NCBI GenBank assembly: GCA_963930645.1 | Contig: OZ005652.1 | Coordinates: 356,731,602-356,795,601, forward strand | Length of the DNA: 64,000 bases | Source: Salticus scenicus | Taxonomy: Eukaryota; Arthropoda; Arachnida; Araneae; Salticidae | Reading direction: 5' to 3' | Shown: positions 1-13,288 of the stretch, one piece after another | Position numbering within the stretch: the first letter of the stretch is position 1 | Layout: the number at the start of each line of letters is the position of its first letter | Notes under the pieces: model-generated | Told to the model about the DNA's origin: nothing | The model's input: the letters and a program-made list of their open reading frames with translations, nothing else | Database searches by the model: none | Position numbers and translations under genes: made by a program

Positions 1-158
1 AATCAAGAATAAAATGTTTTTCATCCGAAAATGCAACATTTTACCATTTCATATTGTCTTTATTCAACTTTAACACAGACGTTCTTTCCCCCATTAAATG
101 CTAATTGATTATTACAGGTTTTTTTATTCATTTTAACATATTATTAATTATTTTAAAC

Positions 159-494
159 ATGCCTAAATATGGACCCCAATCTTTCGATAAAAAATACGAG
201 AAAATTCAGCAGCAGTCATTATGAGTAGAATAGTAAGAGGAATTATAAGTCTTCGATCTCTGTAAAACAAATATGATTTTTCATCAGATCTCTCTCCTAT
301 CGAACCAGCAGTTCAACGTTTGGTCACATTTCCTTCAGCAATTTTAGATCTTCGAATTTCATTAGAAATTCGGCGGATTGAAATTATCCTTCCACTTAAA
401 AAACACATTTATCAAACTTCATTACATGAACGTTCTTTTTTCGAGAAATTATCAGTAATGTCCTTCGAAGAAAAATTAGAGGCTTATACATGAA
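159..494 (+). pseudogene. Possible broken coding remnant, unrecognised
   Basis: Three short frames follow each other on the plus strand. An ATG at 159 opens MPKYGPQSFDKKYEKIQQQSL and stops near 222; a second frame starts at the ATG near 221 (MSRIVRGIISLRSL); a third, without ATG, is open from about 267 to the TGA at 494 and contains ILDLRISLEIRRIE and FFEKLSVMSFEEKLEAY. The last part has balanced, charged, helix-like composition, unlike the low-complexity frames around it, which is why it is listed. I do not recognise a family. It could be a decayed exon of a host gene or of a transposon; introns were not resolved. Confidence 0.25.
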
Positions 495-499
495 CTAAT

Positions 500-1263
500 C
501 TAGTCCAGTAGTTAACGAATTCGCATGTCAACTTTAATTTATCCGCTTTTAAGTTAAATAAAACGGAAAAAAATTTGATTGTCCCTATATTTATGAACAT
601 CTAATAACGTGGAGAAAAAAATATTTTGCATTATTTTTTATTAAATTTGTTTCATATTAAAAAAATTATAGCAGTTTTGGTTTTTAGAATACTAGATATA
701 TTAAGTGCCCTTAATATAATCTTGTTCACAATTTTTTTTTACATTAATTATTTCAAAATATTAAGTGTCCTTATAAATATGAGAAGGAGTGTATTGGTAC
801 AAGAGTTAAGGAAGAAATTGTTTTGGTAGACATCCTTTATTGACAAAAATCTATTTATGTTACAGAAAAACTAAATACAGTTTCTGTTTTTGAGGCCAAA
901 AATATAAAGACTAGCCAAAATTATCAAATCAAAATTTTAGATGTACGCCTATGTAATGAATTAAGATTAATAAACAACTTAAAAAAAAAAAAAAAAAAAT
1001 TAATTTTAATAATTCCATGTCTTAAAATTTAGAATTTGTTTTATTTTTTATTAAATTTATTTCTTACTCTACATATATGTATATTTTAATATTTTATTAA
1101 AAAATTAAAAGAAAAAAAAAAAAATTGTAAATAATGCTTATCAATATCTCCTGTTATCAGATATACTGTTACTACTTATCAATATATACTGTTACATGTT
1201 TTTTCAAACGACAAGTAATTAAAGTAATTATTTTTTTATTTAAATATTTCATATTTATCAGTG

Positions 1264-1265
<2 letters not shown>
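500..1265. other. A/T-rich DNA, no gene seen
   Basis: Long A and T runs (about 980-1000, 1113-1125) and low-complexity frames only. Nothing recognised. Confidence 0.6.

Positions 1266-1296
<31 letters not shown>
1266..1296. repeat. (TA)n microsatellite
   Basis: Pure TA dinucleotide run directly before the Helentron-like copy 1. Confidence 0.95.
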
Positions 1297-1298
<2 letters not shown>

Positions 1299-1325
1299 AA
1301 AAAAATGAAAAAAGAAAAGAAAAAC

Positions 1326-4166
1326 AAGTCCTTCCGGCTTATTCGGAAGGGTAGGTTGATTTCTTTTCCCTTATCAAGCAGCCGCCATTTTGATTCAAAA
1401 TGGCGGCTACAAATTATTAATGCACTTGGTAGAAATATTGATGTAGGCTACACACGTATGGAGTTTTAAGCAAACCGGTTCATAAATACATTTTTATGTG
1501 AATTTACAATTTTCAAGTGGCCGGCGCTTGGAAACTAAATGGTGGGTTAAGTTGACAAATATATGAAATGTATTTGTGAGATAAGTCTACTGTACACATA
1601 TACTAGTTCGAATTAATTCAAAATCTCAAAAGTCATCGTGTTGAAAAATTAAGTGACTGCCACTTCGATCAAAATGGCAGAGAAAGTTGTTCATCTAAGA
1701 TGTTGCAAATTTGAAAATATTTTTTTTTTTTTTTTTTTTTTTTTTGTAGAAATTCTTTCAAAGAGAGTAAGTTGATAAAAATGTTAGTTTTCTGCATTTC
1801 TAGTTTGTTTTAGCATTAAAATAGCGTAATTTTTCCTTAAAAACGCAGTAAAAAGATCCAGTAACGCAGGTAATAGATTTGGCGCCAAATTTGACGACTT
1901 TTCCACTATGGCGACTTTTTTGGCGACTTTTGGCGAGAAAATACTTATTATCGATATACCAAAGATGGACGCAATAACGTGATTGGTTCACGAGTTACGT
2001 GAATGTTCTAGATTTTTGTTGTTTGAATGATAAATCCAATTTTCAACTTTGATTTGAATTGATTAAGTATTTCTAAAGTTACCGTGATAACAAATGTTCA
2101 AGTGGCCGCCACTTGGCAACAATACAGTGGAATAAGTTGCCCAGCAAACACATCCAAGATATTTGAAGCATAGGTTCACTGTCTAACTGTGGTTTAAATC
2201 AGTGCCGTGTTTCAAAAGTTATTATTATGGCAAATTTTCAAGTGGCAGTCTAAGTGGCTGCAACTTGGAAACAAAATGACAAAACAACTTGCCCATCGAA
2301 ATCATCCAGTATATTTGTATAAGTTCATTGTCCAGTTCTAGTTTAAATTAAATCAGTATTTCAAAAATTATCGTCATAAGAAATTTTCAGGTGGCACGAC
2401 TTGTAAAAAAAGTGGAGTGAGATGCCCAGCGAACTTACGTGAGATATTTGAATGATAAATCCACTACCCAAATTTGATGCCAATTGATTCTGTATTACTA
2501 AAGTTACCATAATGACAAATTTTCAAGTGGCCGCCACTTGGAAATAAAATTGCGGATCAAGTCACCAAGTGAACATATCCTAGATATTTGAACCATAAGT
2601 TCACTATCCAACTTTTATTTGAATCAGTTTAGTATTTTAAAAGTTATCGTGTGGCATATTTTGAAGTGGCAGTGTGATTTCAAGTGGCTGGAACTTAGAA
2701 ACAAGATGTCGGGACAAGTTGCCCAGTGAAAACATTGAAGATAATTATATGATAATATCACTGTCCAAATTTGGTTCGATTTGGAGTATTATTTCAGAAG
2801 TTATCGTGATTTTAAATTTTCAAGTGTGAGCCTGATTTCAAGTGGCCCCGCTTAACTCAAGATATCTGCCCCTTTATTAAAAATGGTGGATATAGTTTAT
2901 TAATAAACTTCATTGAGATCTTTACGTGGTCTGTATTTACATCACAATTCAAACAATTTCGGAATACGCTTTTTACAATTTAAATTTTAAATTTTCATGT
3001 GGTCTCCACTTGAAAACAAAATGGCGGTGCAACTTGGTTAACAAACTCATCTAAGATATTTATAAGATAAGTTAAAACACTGTTCAAATTTGGTTCCATT
3101 TGGAGTATTATTTCGGAAGTTATCACGGTTTTAAATTTTCAAGTGGTGGCCTGATTTCATATGGTCCCGCTTAACTTAAGATATCCGCCACTTCATAAAA
3201 AATGGCGGATAAAGATCATTAATAAAGTTATTTGAGACACTTGTATAATCTTTGTATACATAAAAATTAAAAAAAAAAAAAAATCAGAATACGCTTTTTA
3301 CAATTTGAATTTGAAATTTTCAAGTGGTCTCCACTTGAAAACAAAATGGTGGAGCAACTTGGTTAACAAATTCATCTAAGTTATTTACAAGATAGGTTAA
3401 GGCACTGTCCAAATTTGGTTCGATTTGGAGTATTATTTCAGAAGTTACTGTGATTTTAAATTTTCAAGTGGTAGCGTGGTTTCAAGTAGCCTCGCTTAAC
3501 TTAAGATATCTACCACTTTATTAAAAATGATGGATAAATTTTATTAATAAACATTATTGAGACCCTTATGTGGTCTATATTTAGATCAAATTTAAAACAA
3601 ATTCGGAATACGCTTTTTACAATTTGAATTTGAAAATTTCAAGTGGTCTCCACTTGAAAACAAAATGGTGGAGCAACTTGGTTAATAAACTCATCTAAGA
3701 TATTTATAAGATAAGTTAAGACAAGATTGGTTAAGACACTGTCCAAATTTGGTTCGATTTGGAGTATTATTTCGGAAGTTATATTGATTTTAAATTTTCA
3801 AGTGGTAGCCTGATCCCGCTTAACTTAAAATATCTGCCACTTTATTAAAAATGGCGGATAAACTACATTAATAAACTTCATTGACACCCTTATGTGGCCT
3901 GTATTTACATAAAAATCTTGCTTTAAATATGCTTTTTACAATGTCGGTTTGAAAATTTCAAGTGGCTGCCACATGAAAACAAAAAGTCGGAGCAACTTGG
4001 TTAACGAACTCATCCAAGATATTTATAAGATTAGTTCACTGTCCAAATTTGGTTCGATTTCGAGTATTATTTCGGGAGTGATGACAAAGTTTTCATTATA
4101 GAGAGATAGATAGATAGATAAACGAAGTGATTGCAATTGGTCGATTTCTAAAGAAATCAACTTAAA
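1326..4166 (+). mobile_element. Helentron/HINE-like tandem-repeat element, copy 1
   Basis: The element opens with a small hairpin (CCTTCCG..CGGAAGG, 1331-1351) followed by TAGGTTGATTTCTTTT. It then carries a palindrome around ATTTTGATTCAAAAT (near 1388-1417) and a series of diverged monomers of roughly 300 bp built on CAAGTGGCCGCCACTTGG, ATGGCGGATAAAG and GTCCAAATTTGGTTCGATTTGG. It ends with a GATA microsatellite (about 4102-4120), a conserved ACGAAGTGATTGCAAT block and a hairpin ending in GAAATCAACTTAAAAGAA, the inverse of the 5' motif. The same order occurs at 30318-37083 and, 5'-truncated, at 27782-30207. Subterminal inverted motifs, central tandem repeats, a microsatellite and a 3' hairpin are the known plan of Helentron-associated elements (DINE-1/HINE); assignment to that class is inference, since no replicase is present. 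It could instead be an ordinary satellite-bearing MITE. Confidence 0.55.
1721..1745. repeat. Poly(T) tract
   Basis: Uninterrupted T run inside the tandem-repeat element; typical of many 20-30 base A or T runs in this window. Confidence 0.9.
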
Positions 4167-4169
4167 AGA

Positions 4170-6053
4170 AAAAAAAAATCACTCACATGCATATGTTAAT
4201 CTTATTAATCATTAATTTCATCAAATATCGATATACTAACAATTACTATTTTACTGCTCGAATGGGAATGTGAAAACTTTTATTTTTTTAATTGAATTCC
4301 TCAACATATTTTCTGCTTTGTTCCGTTGTAATTTTATTACAAACTTTTATCTGGAGTGAATGTTTCAGAAATTCTTATTCCATTTAATGATTAAAAAAAA
4401 AAAAAAAAAAAAAAAAAAATGTTTCTGTATTTCGCTTTTGTAATAGAAATGATAGAAAATAAAACGTAAAAAAGCAAATTGTTTAATATAACCAAAATGT
4501 TAAATTTTTATTTAATAAATATTTATTTTTTATGATGAAAATTTACATTATTGAGAGGAAAAAAATGTTTACTTCAATATTTTTATTCTATATATATTTA
4601 TATATAATAAGTTTAATCGATATAATCCTTCTAAAGCAAGTTTAAAATTAGATTACTTTTCGCCGCGATTCAATTTACTTTTAAAAATCTTCGATAAAAC
4701 TTTTTATCGGAAAAATTCTCCTTGAGTAAAAGAAGGTATCAGCATTTTCTCTTCAAAAATGTATTTGGTTCTTACACGCTGTTTGATGATAATAAAAGTA
4801 GTAAACTTTCGAATATGAGTAATAAGGAAAATTGTGTTACTGGAGAGAAATTCAGTTTCCCAATAAAATTTTGTAGATGCTTTGCGAAGGAGAATGAACT
4901 ATTTACAGAAAAATATCATTGTTGAATAAGGATACTGTTTATTGTTTATAAGTACTTTTGGTAATTGTTTAATTATAAATATTTACAAATATTTAATACG
5001 CAGACAAACACACAGATAGATAAACAGATATAGAGAGAAATATATATAAAATATATAGCTATAAAGTTTTCAAATAAAATTTTTCAATATATAGTATTAA
5101 AATTTTCAAATTAATAAAATAAAAAATAGGTATAAAATTTTCAAACCAATATTAATTTAATGAATTACGTAAATAATAATAATAATAATAAATTTATGAA
5201 ATTTTTTAAAAACTTTTATACATGTTTTAGTTTGCATTCTAGTTAAAGTTATTTGTATATATATACATTTTTTCCCCTCAAAAAAAAAAAAAAAACATAC
5301 ATAAAAAAGCCTATAATGCATAATATACAGAAATATTGATATTTAATAACAACTTTACCTCTTTTTGAGTAATAAAGAAATTAATTTCAATTTCAATTTA
5401 CTTATTATGGAAATTATTTAGGGGAGATTAGGATCGAATAAGACATATCGGGGACAAGTAAATTATCTCATAAAAAAAAAAAAAAAAAAAAAAAAAAGAG
5501 TCAAATATTCAGATTTTAGTCAATGAATGGCTGCTCCAGCAACACAAAAGCACATGCATCCACTTTTTTTTTATGAGCTAGCTTTCTGAAAAAGTGGCAG
5601 GGCGGAATTTAAACGAACTTAGAATGAATGGGGGGACGTTTTTCCTACTTAATAAACACTTGTTTAAAGTAACTATATGTCTATATTTAACAGTGTTGCA
5701 GATGACTATAAAGTTTTTGACCAATGTTGTTTATTGCTATCATTATTCTGAGTCTGTTTTAAAAATTTAATTTACATTAAGCCTAAATGCAATTAAAAAT
5801 TATACGTGGACTAATAGGATATATACTATACATAGGAATAAAGGGCAAATTTCAAGTGACCAATTTCATATATAACATTTGACTCTTTGGCATATACAAA
5901 ATACAAAAAACATAACAAATATAAACTTAGTAATAGAGTTTTGGATTTTCAGCTACTGATATTTATTCATCAAATCACCATACATGATGAATTTTCTATG
6001 ATCATTTTTAACGTACTGTTGAAATCATGAATTTAAAGTAAATGTACAGCCTG

Positions 6054-6087
<34 letters not shown>

Positions 6088-7321
6088 ACCTTATTTATCC
6101 CATTACCTCATTATCACAGAATTATGCAGTAGACACAAATCGACAGGAATTTATATTTACGTTTATTGTATGTAGGAAAGAAAAGAGATAAGATATCGTT
6201 CCCATATTAAAAAATGGTCCAACTTTAAAAATTACAGTGTTGACCCTTTAATTTGACGACTAAAAACGAATTTAGAGTATAAAAATACCCTAAATAATAA
6301 TTTACATCAAGATCTCAACGATAGTTCCTCAGATATTTAAAATATTACTTCTGAGGGTTATCTCCAAGTTTAATTTTTTTTCTCTTACGTCAGATTCAAC
6401 AAATTTGTTATAGCTTTCTTCTATTATGACGTGTGTTTCAATCATCTACCTCAAAAGGAAAGTAATTTCAAAGAGCATAATTATTTGGAAAGTTTTGTAC
6501 TATAAATCTACTAAAAAAAGGTAACGCTGAAGGGGGCCGAAAGCTTCTGGGTGGACACCATTATACAAAACAAAATTTTTATTACCACATTCTTAGAAGC
6601 TTTTTATTGAAGATAGATTTTTGTCACCGTGTCTTCGTTCTAGTCTTCTTCTTTTGTCATCGTTCTAGGTGTCACGCTAAAAACTAAGGCGCCTCCCCTT
6701 TATTGAAGTGTATGCATTTGTATGTGTGTGTGCGCCCGCGTGCGTGAATATGAGTGCATGTGCGTTAGAACGAATTTATTTATGCGTACAATAAGTGATA
6801 TTTGGATTCAAAAAGATAGATTTCTGTAAAAATAAAAAAAAATCAACAGAGAATACAGAGAAAGCAGAATTTTCAAAACCCTGAATGATATTTTCTTTCA
6901 CAGTGCACTTTTTGTATATTATAAAAGGAATTTACTCAGAAAAAATCCAATCTATAAATAAATTTTCAAAGGAGAATATAGTTGGTTCCGATTTAAATGT
7001 TTTTTAGATATTATTTTCTACTACAAATGCTAATTTTGCGATCTTTTAAATAATTTTTTTTAGGCTATACAAGGCAATTTTAAATCTTGGATTTCTAAAA
7101 CACTATTTGGGAAACAAATGTTGGGATATGTGTGCAAAAAATTAAACAAAAGGTTAACTTTTGCACATACCTATTAAAAAAATGTATTTGGTTTTGCATT
7201 TAGTTTTATAAAATACACTATAATGAAAGTCAAGGGGAAAAAAACAGAGTGAGAGCGAGAGAGAGTTGCATGTGTGTGTGTATGACATGTATATATATGT
7301 ATGTATATGCATGTATGTATT

Positions 7322-7364
<43 letters not shown>

Positions 7365-8128
7365 CATATATATCTTTTTTATTAAAAAAAGTCTAAAAAA
7401 AAACAGAGACTCAGACTTAGATTAAAATTTGTTTTGAATTAATAACTTTTACTTTGAAAATAAAATAAATTTTGTTTATTTTATAACGTTATTCTGCCAG
7501 ATGGCACACAAACCAGTCACTTAAAACAGATTTCCGTTCACACGATTATTCACAAAACGCATAATTATAGGAAAAACTCAAAATCTTAATTTGAACTTCA
7601 AACAATATTTTGTCTACCATATAAAAAAGATAAATAAATTATCATTATTTTGCATTGTTTTGAAAATTTAATTGTTCCTTATTTGGAGTTATTAGCAATT
7701 TTTTTTTTTTTTTTTTTTTAATTTGATTAAATTTTTTTAAATTCATACATGAGTTAAAAGTCAATTTTAGTACAACCCTGATTATTACTTGTTTATATAC
7801 ACACACATATATATAATGTTTAAAAGTGTAAATCATGATATAATTTAGCATGCAAGAGACACAATATTAATGCTAAATTCATTCAAAAAAATATATTAAA
7901 TAGAATTGTAAAACAGGTAAAGATTTAGCTTGCAAGATATACATTATTAATGTCAATTACATTCAAATAACAAAATAAATAGAGCCTTGGTTAGTGAATT
8001 AAAGATGAATAAATTATTCACGATATTGTATCTTATTAAATCCAGTTTCACATGCTAAAAAAGAATAAAATTATGCATCGAAAGAAACGCAGAATGTGTG
8101 CATGTGTATCTTTATACTTAATATGGTT

Positions 8129-8159
<31 letters not shown>

Positions 8160-8555
8160 AATTTAAATCACTCTCTGAAAATTGTCTTTTTCTTTTTTTT
8201 ACGAGTACAAGTGATTTAAATTTTTGACATTTCTACTATAATTTCAATATTAGAAAATATTTTTATCCGCTGCTAAGTTAAGAATTTTAGGATTAAATTA
8301 AGATATTGGTATATTAAAATTGTATCTTAATATAACGGTTTGTATTTTCGACAATAGATGACACCACCAACATCTTGCTAAAAATCTAATGATGTAATGT
8401 GAGGCTTAACTGGCTTTAAACAAGGTTTTGAGCATATAATACAACATAAAATATTAATATATATATATATATATATTTTAGCTTCTATAAAAACATTGGG
8501 ATTTCATATGTATTAGATAAAAGTTTTGTAGCCGAAATCTATAGCAGCCCAATTT
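4170..8555. other. A/T-rich DNA, no gene seen
   Basis: Contains poly(A) runs (about 4392-4419, 5470-5497, 6057-6086, 8130-8153) and an irregular GT/GC-rich patch (6715-6760). The 67-codon frame at 4722-4925 (TTG start, Lys/Asn/Phe-rich) has no recognisable domain. Other frames are low complexity. Confidence 0.6.
7326..7361. repeat. (TA)n microsatellite
   Basis: Pure TA run preceded by an imperfect GTATGTATA stretch. Confidence 0.9.
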
Positions 8556-8900
8556 ACCCAGCAAACACAGAACTATCATATTGACACCAAAATGATATCT
8601 TACGACAAACATGAAAGGTATCATTATGATGCCAGCTATTCGTAACTTTTCTGTGTCGAAACTGTCCGCGAAATCGATACCCGTAGCGATACGGGAATAG
8701 GTGTCGGTCCGGCATCGCGTATCTGATACAGATACGAACGCCACCGATAGCTCCGATACAAAAATGTTAAAAAAACGACACTTTATCGATACCTTTATGT
8801 TGCCATTTCGATGCTTATTTTTGACGCATATATGATACATATCGGACTTGTGCCAAGCTACCGACAGTTATTCGAAAGTCGGCGTTTCCTGTCAATTTTA
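8556..8900 (+). repeat. CGATAC-rich repeat with ACCCAGCAAACACAG end
   Basis: Begins at ACCCAGCAAACACAG (8556-8570) and continues with a stretch dense in CGATAC/GTATCG words (about 8660-8800). A related block in the opposite orientation ends at 22569 with the exact complement CTGTGTTTGCTGGGT. The 120-codon minus frame across it has no domain I recognise and is probably not a gene. I read it as one terminus of a DNA transposon or MITE family; the other terminus was not found. Confidence 0.45.
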
Positions 8901-8954
8901 ATATGCAAAATTTTAATATTATCTATACATAAACACAAAATAATTATTTTTACA

Positions 8955-9179
8955 GGTATCGATTTCTTTTCTTTAAAATATATATATATATTTAACTATA
9001 TTTTAACGGTACGGTCAAATGGTGGTAACTCTGACAAAAATAAATTAAATAAAAATCAGCAGTTTAAAAATATTTTTACTTAAAAATTTCAAAAAATTAT
9101 TATTTTCGCAATTGACGATTAAAGAAAACCATAATTTAAATTAAATATATATATATATATATTTCATTATGGCATGTAA

Positions 9180-9220
<41 letters not shown>

Positions 9221-9455
9221 TAAGTAGTCCCATTTGAATGATTTACTAAATCAAAACTAAGAATTATTAAAAGTAAATCAATTTTAAAAATTCTGTTATG
9301 GACAATCTTAATTGTATTTAAAAAGCAACTAATTAAAGCTTTGAGTTTATCCACTAAAATATATAAATAGATCTATCAAAGCATTTTTATTTTCTTTAAA
9401 AAGAAATTCTTTGATAAATTATTTTGATTTTAGTATATTATTAGATATAAATTCT

Positions 9456-9490
<35 letters not shown>

Positions 9491-11289
9491 TTTATAAGTT
9501 TTATTTTTATTATTAATTATTATTCTTTAAATTTGAACAGTCCATAAAATTTTTTTCATAAAAGGCATATTTATATATGTGTTAGTATGCAGTGTTTCCG
9601 ATATTCCAGATCATTGCACAGCATTCTCCACCGGAAAATCACTCTCAATTTATTTAAACCACAATTTAGTATTATACAGAGATTTCTTGTGAATAATGCT
9701 ACGGAATGTTTGCAGTTCTTTTGTTACACACTAAGTCTTCACTACTGAAAGAGAGGAATATTACATCAGAGGACAAACAAGCTTAGAAACAATCCATTCC
9801 CCCCCCCCCCCCCTTCCAATGTGACTTATGATTTTAAATCAAAAATTATTGTTGGTTAGTGCAGGTAGAGTGTAAAAAATTGTACCCCCCCCCCCCCTTT
9901 TAACAGTTCAAGATTAGATATGACCCTAGAAAAAGTTTCATCTGTCGCTATGAGAACAAATGAAACACACAGTACAAGAAAGTGGGGTGTAGTATTTGAG
10001 TGTTTGATTTATGTGTGGGAGGTATTGAGACGAGTCTCAGCAAGGTTTTCTTTTTTAATTTGAACTAAAAATTGTTTACATTTTTAATTTAATTATTAAT
10101 TAAAAAAATATATTTAATACATTACAGATTTTTTCAGCAACATTTTTTTTTTTTTTTAAAGTTTTTAACAAGAAAAAATTTGTTAATTTTTTACGATAAA
10201 GTAAATGAATAATTTAAGGGAAAATACTTTTATATTACATTTAGATAAAATTTCATTACTGATTTGTTTTAATGTTTTATGCAAATTTTTTATTGAATTG
10301 CAAATAAGTTTTGATTGTCTACTCTTAATTGATTCTTATTCATGCTACTTATACATAAAAAATCCTGAATCATAACAGCTGTTGCTAAACTGTTTGACAT
10401 CACATTTAACGTCCATTTCAATTATTTTATAATTGTCAAATTTTGTGTTTTTTGGGAGAACTGACAGTAAAATTGTGCACAAGGGTTAAGCACAAATTTT
10501 CTCTAGATGATTTCACTGATTTATAATTATTTTACACTGTAAAAATTCTCAAAATAAAACAATCTATTCAATGCACCTACTCAGCAGTTTTTTTTTTTAA
10601 GTTTTAATTGCATTATTCGCAATAAAATTTTTGACATTATCCTTGAAGTTTTGCTTCCCACATGGCAAAGAGGTTCTGCTCTTGAAGTTGGTAGACAGGA
10701 AATACTGGATTTGATTCCAATCTGTGTTTAAAACTTTGCTGTAAGTTTTCTGAGTTTTTTTCTGAAATTCGATTAAATACAGGATAAAACCATTTAGAAA
10801 GACCCTCACTCTTCCAAATCCTATGACCTTTGTGTAGTCAACCAACTTTAATACTTTATTACATTGTTTACCTAAACCATTGTATAAAGCACAGCACTAT
10901 TGAAGCCCTAAGTCTACCATGAGATGTAGATGCTGAATCAAGACACTGCATGCCACTCACATCTATGCCTAGCACGCTTGCCAGACAGTTTGCTATAGGA
11001 GATACTTACCATGAATTCCTTTGTATTCTGGTTTTCTTGTCACTCACAGAAAAAACATTGAATTTTTCTTCGGCAGAAGTTTCCAAAAACAATTTAAAGT
11101 CAGCAATTAAAATTTTTCATTTTCTTCCTTCAACATTTGTACAAAAAGATCATGTTTCACAGCTTGATTTTTACACAAAATAAATTTTTTTGAAATGCAA
11201 TTCGCATGTTGCGGCTCCTAATTTGCAACACCAGATACATTGGTTTAACAGAGAATTATTTAATAATTTTTTGTTTCAAATTCTTAGAT

Positions 11290-11320
<31 letters not shown>

Positions 11321-11671
11321 CGAAGGATAAAATAAATATGTGATGCTACAAATTTATAAGAATTTTCAGGCAAAAACTTTTTTTTTTTTTTTTTCCTGTC
11401 CTTACCTTCTGCAGAGATTGGGGGAGAGAGTTGTTTATTTGTGAAAAAGCAAATTAGGATCTAGTGAAAAATATTTTTATTTCATGTGGAAATGACAATA
11501 TTTATTTTAGTAAATTTATGAATATTTCTTATAAAAATAAACTTGTTAGCCATATTTGAAAGATAACAATTGTTACTGGTGCAACCAATGTAATTTTTTG
11601 AAGGATTAAATCTTATAAATGAGCAGGAAAAAAAAAAAAAAATCTAAAAAAAAAGATTCTGAAAAAGAAAC
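8955..11671. other. A/T-rich DNA with homopolymers, no gene seen
   Basis: Holds long runs of T (9184-9215), A (9460-9488, 11294-11320) and two poly(C) runs (about 9800-9811 and 9886-9897). No coding frame with recognisable content. The 82-codon minus frame at 10597-10845 and the 77-codon plus frame at 10950-11183 have fairly ordinary composition but no motif I know. Confidence 0.5.
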
Positions 11672-11877
11672 TTTTTTATCAGTGTCCTAAAAAAGTAGTA
11701 AATAAGACAAAATTTTCTGTACTCAAACCAATTAAAAGGTAAAAAGCATTCATTGATGATAAAGTGTGTTATTATATAGTAGAATGTAGTCATCAATGAA
11801 TGCTTTTTATCTTTTAATTAGTTTGAGTACAGAAAATTTTGCCTTATTTACTACTTTTTAGGATGCTGATTAAAAAA
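11672..11877. mobile_element. Palindromic MITE, copy 1
   Basis: About 206 bp that fold back on themselves: the left arm contains ACAAAATTTTCTGTACTCAA and AAGCATTCATTGATGA, and the right arm gives their complements in reverse order, with a ~35-base loop near 11755-11785. Arms run about 85-95 bp with few mismatches. A second copy lies at 12028-12194. No coding capacity. Superfamily cannot be told from the termini. Confidence 0.75.
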
Positions 11878-11948
11878 GCATTCCTTTTTTTTTTTTTTAT
11901 ATTATTATTTTTTACTTGTAACTTAAAAGCTAGCCCCTCATATTCATA

Positions 11949-12027
11949 GGGATGACCCTAAAGTCAAAATATAGCAGAAAAGTGGCTCGAGGACACACCG
12001 GCAGAAAGAAAGACAACCTGGCTCAAT
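11949..12027. repeat. Partial copy of the 12.2 kb SINE-like element
   Basis: Matches the right-hand part of the 12202-12414 element: both share CAAAATATA-CAGAAAAGTG followed by GACAACC-GGCT. It sits between the two palindromic MITEs and joins directly to the truncated left arm of the second one. Confidence 0.5.
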
Positions 12028-12194
12028 ATAAGGCAAAATTTTCTGTACTCAAACAAATTAAAAGATAAAAAGCATTCATTGATGACAAAATGTGTTATAG
12101 GATTTAGTCATCAATGAATGCTTTTTATCTATTAATTGGTTTGAGTACAGAAAATTTTGCCTTATTTACTACTTTTTAGGATGCCGATAAAAAA
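12028..12194. mobile_element. Palindromic MITE, copy 2 (left arm truncated)
   Basis: Same palindrome as 11672-11877 (ATTTTCTGTACTCAAAC, AAGCATTCATTGATGA and inverse), but the outer left arm with AGTAGTAAATAAG is missing while the right arm keeps it. The preceding SINE-like fragment abuts the break. Confidence 0.75.
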
Positions 12195-12201
12195 GCATTC
12201 T

Positions 12202-12414
12202 TTTTAATTAGCAATAAACAATTTAGAATTATACAAAAAACATTTTTAAACACTCGCCCTCGAGTGGGTTCGAACTCACGACCTTTGGATTCATAGCCCA
12301 GCGCTTTTGCCTCACAATCACGATGTCACAGGTGAAACCGCTTTCGTTACATTTTTGCTTCCTTAGGCTCAAAATATACCAGAAAAGTGACTCAATGACA
12401 GACAACCAGGCTGA
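12202..12414 (-). mobile_element. tRNA-related SINE-like insertion with 15-bp TSD
   Basis: The minus strand between about 12335 and 12245 reads like a tRNA half: GGGCTATGAATCC as anticodon arm and GAGTTCGAACCCAC as a good pol III B box. The 213-bp insert is flanked by perfect direct repeats ATAAAAAAGCATTCT (12187-12201 and 12415-12429), which is the mark of target-primed retrotransposition. The tRNA-like part is not at the very 5' end, so orientation or a composite head is open. It is not a functional tRNA gene: the acceptor ends do not pair. Confidence 0.6.
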
Positions 12415-12429
12415 ATAAAAAAGCATTCT

Positions 12430-13288
12430 AAAAAGTCCATATTGTATTGTGGCCTGAAAAGGTCCCCATATTAGAAATACTATATTGAGATGAAGTACAA
12501 CAGTTAATTTACAGGTCTACAACTTAAAAGACACTTATTTTTGTAAAATCAACCATGATATATAATATACTTACCAAATTTGAACTCAATTGACTGCAGT
12601 ATTCAAGATATATTACGGCCTTTATTTATATAACTCTTTATTTGTAAAACTAAAAGAATTCTACAAAATTTCATTATGATAAAGAATCAGTTAAAGGACA
12701 CAGAATTTAAAAAAATTATTTCCATAGTATTTATTTTATTTTTTATTTTTTAAATCGAAAAAAATAATACATTCACATAATTTAAAATTTTGCTTCGTTC
12801 AGTCACGTTCTCTGCCAATAGCACTTTGTCCATATTTGTAGGTGAAGAAGAAACCCTAGAGAAATATTAAGAAAAATATAAATAATTAGTGCATTTAATA
12901 TAAAATAGGAACAAAAAAGTTCAGCTTTCACTTTTCAGAAGGAAAAAAAAAAAAAAAATGAAATATAAAACACAAATAAGATTTTGTTTTCTACTGTCTT
13001 ACCAACCAGTGTTCTGAAAAAAAAAAAAAAAAAAAACACCCTTCACACCAACATCACATTGTCTCCCAAGAGGTTGTACGAAGCACCATGCTATTGCAGT
13101 GTTAACTCCACTGTAACAGGAGAGCTGTGCTGGCGGTCAGCCGTGTGCTAGACGAATGCATCCGGGGCAAAAAGCAAAATTTAGTCCACTTGACTATGCG
13201 TTTGACATTATGAATTCTCGATTGTTATTGTTTATTATTTCATTATTCGCCAACATATTGTTAATAAATAAAGTTAATTTGTGACTTT
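12430..13288. other. No gene seen
   Basis: A/T-rich with A runs (12945-12957, 13019-13036). A less A/T-rich patch at 13040-13180 (with GTGCTGGCGGTCAGCCGTG) has no frame or motif I recognise. Confidence 0.5.

Noticed and set aside
12245..12335. Possible tRNA gene (B box GAGTTCGAACCCAC)
   Set aside because: Acceptor ends do not pair, and the stretch lies inside an insert with a 15-bp target duplication, so it is SINE-derived.
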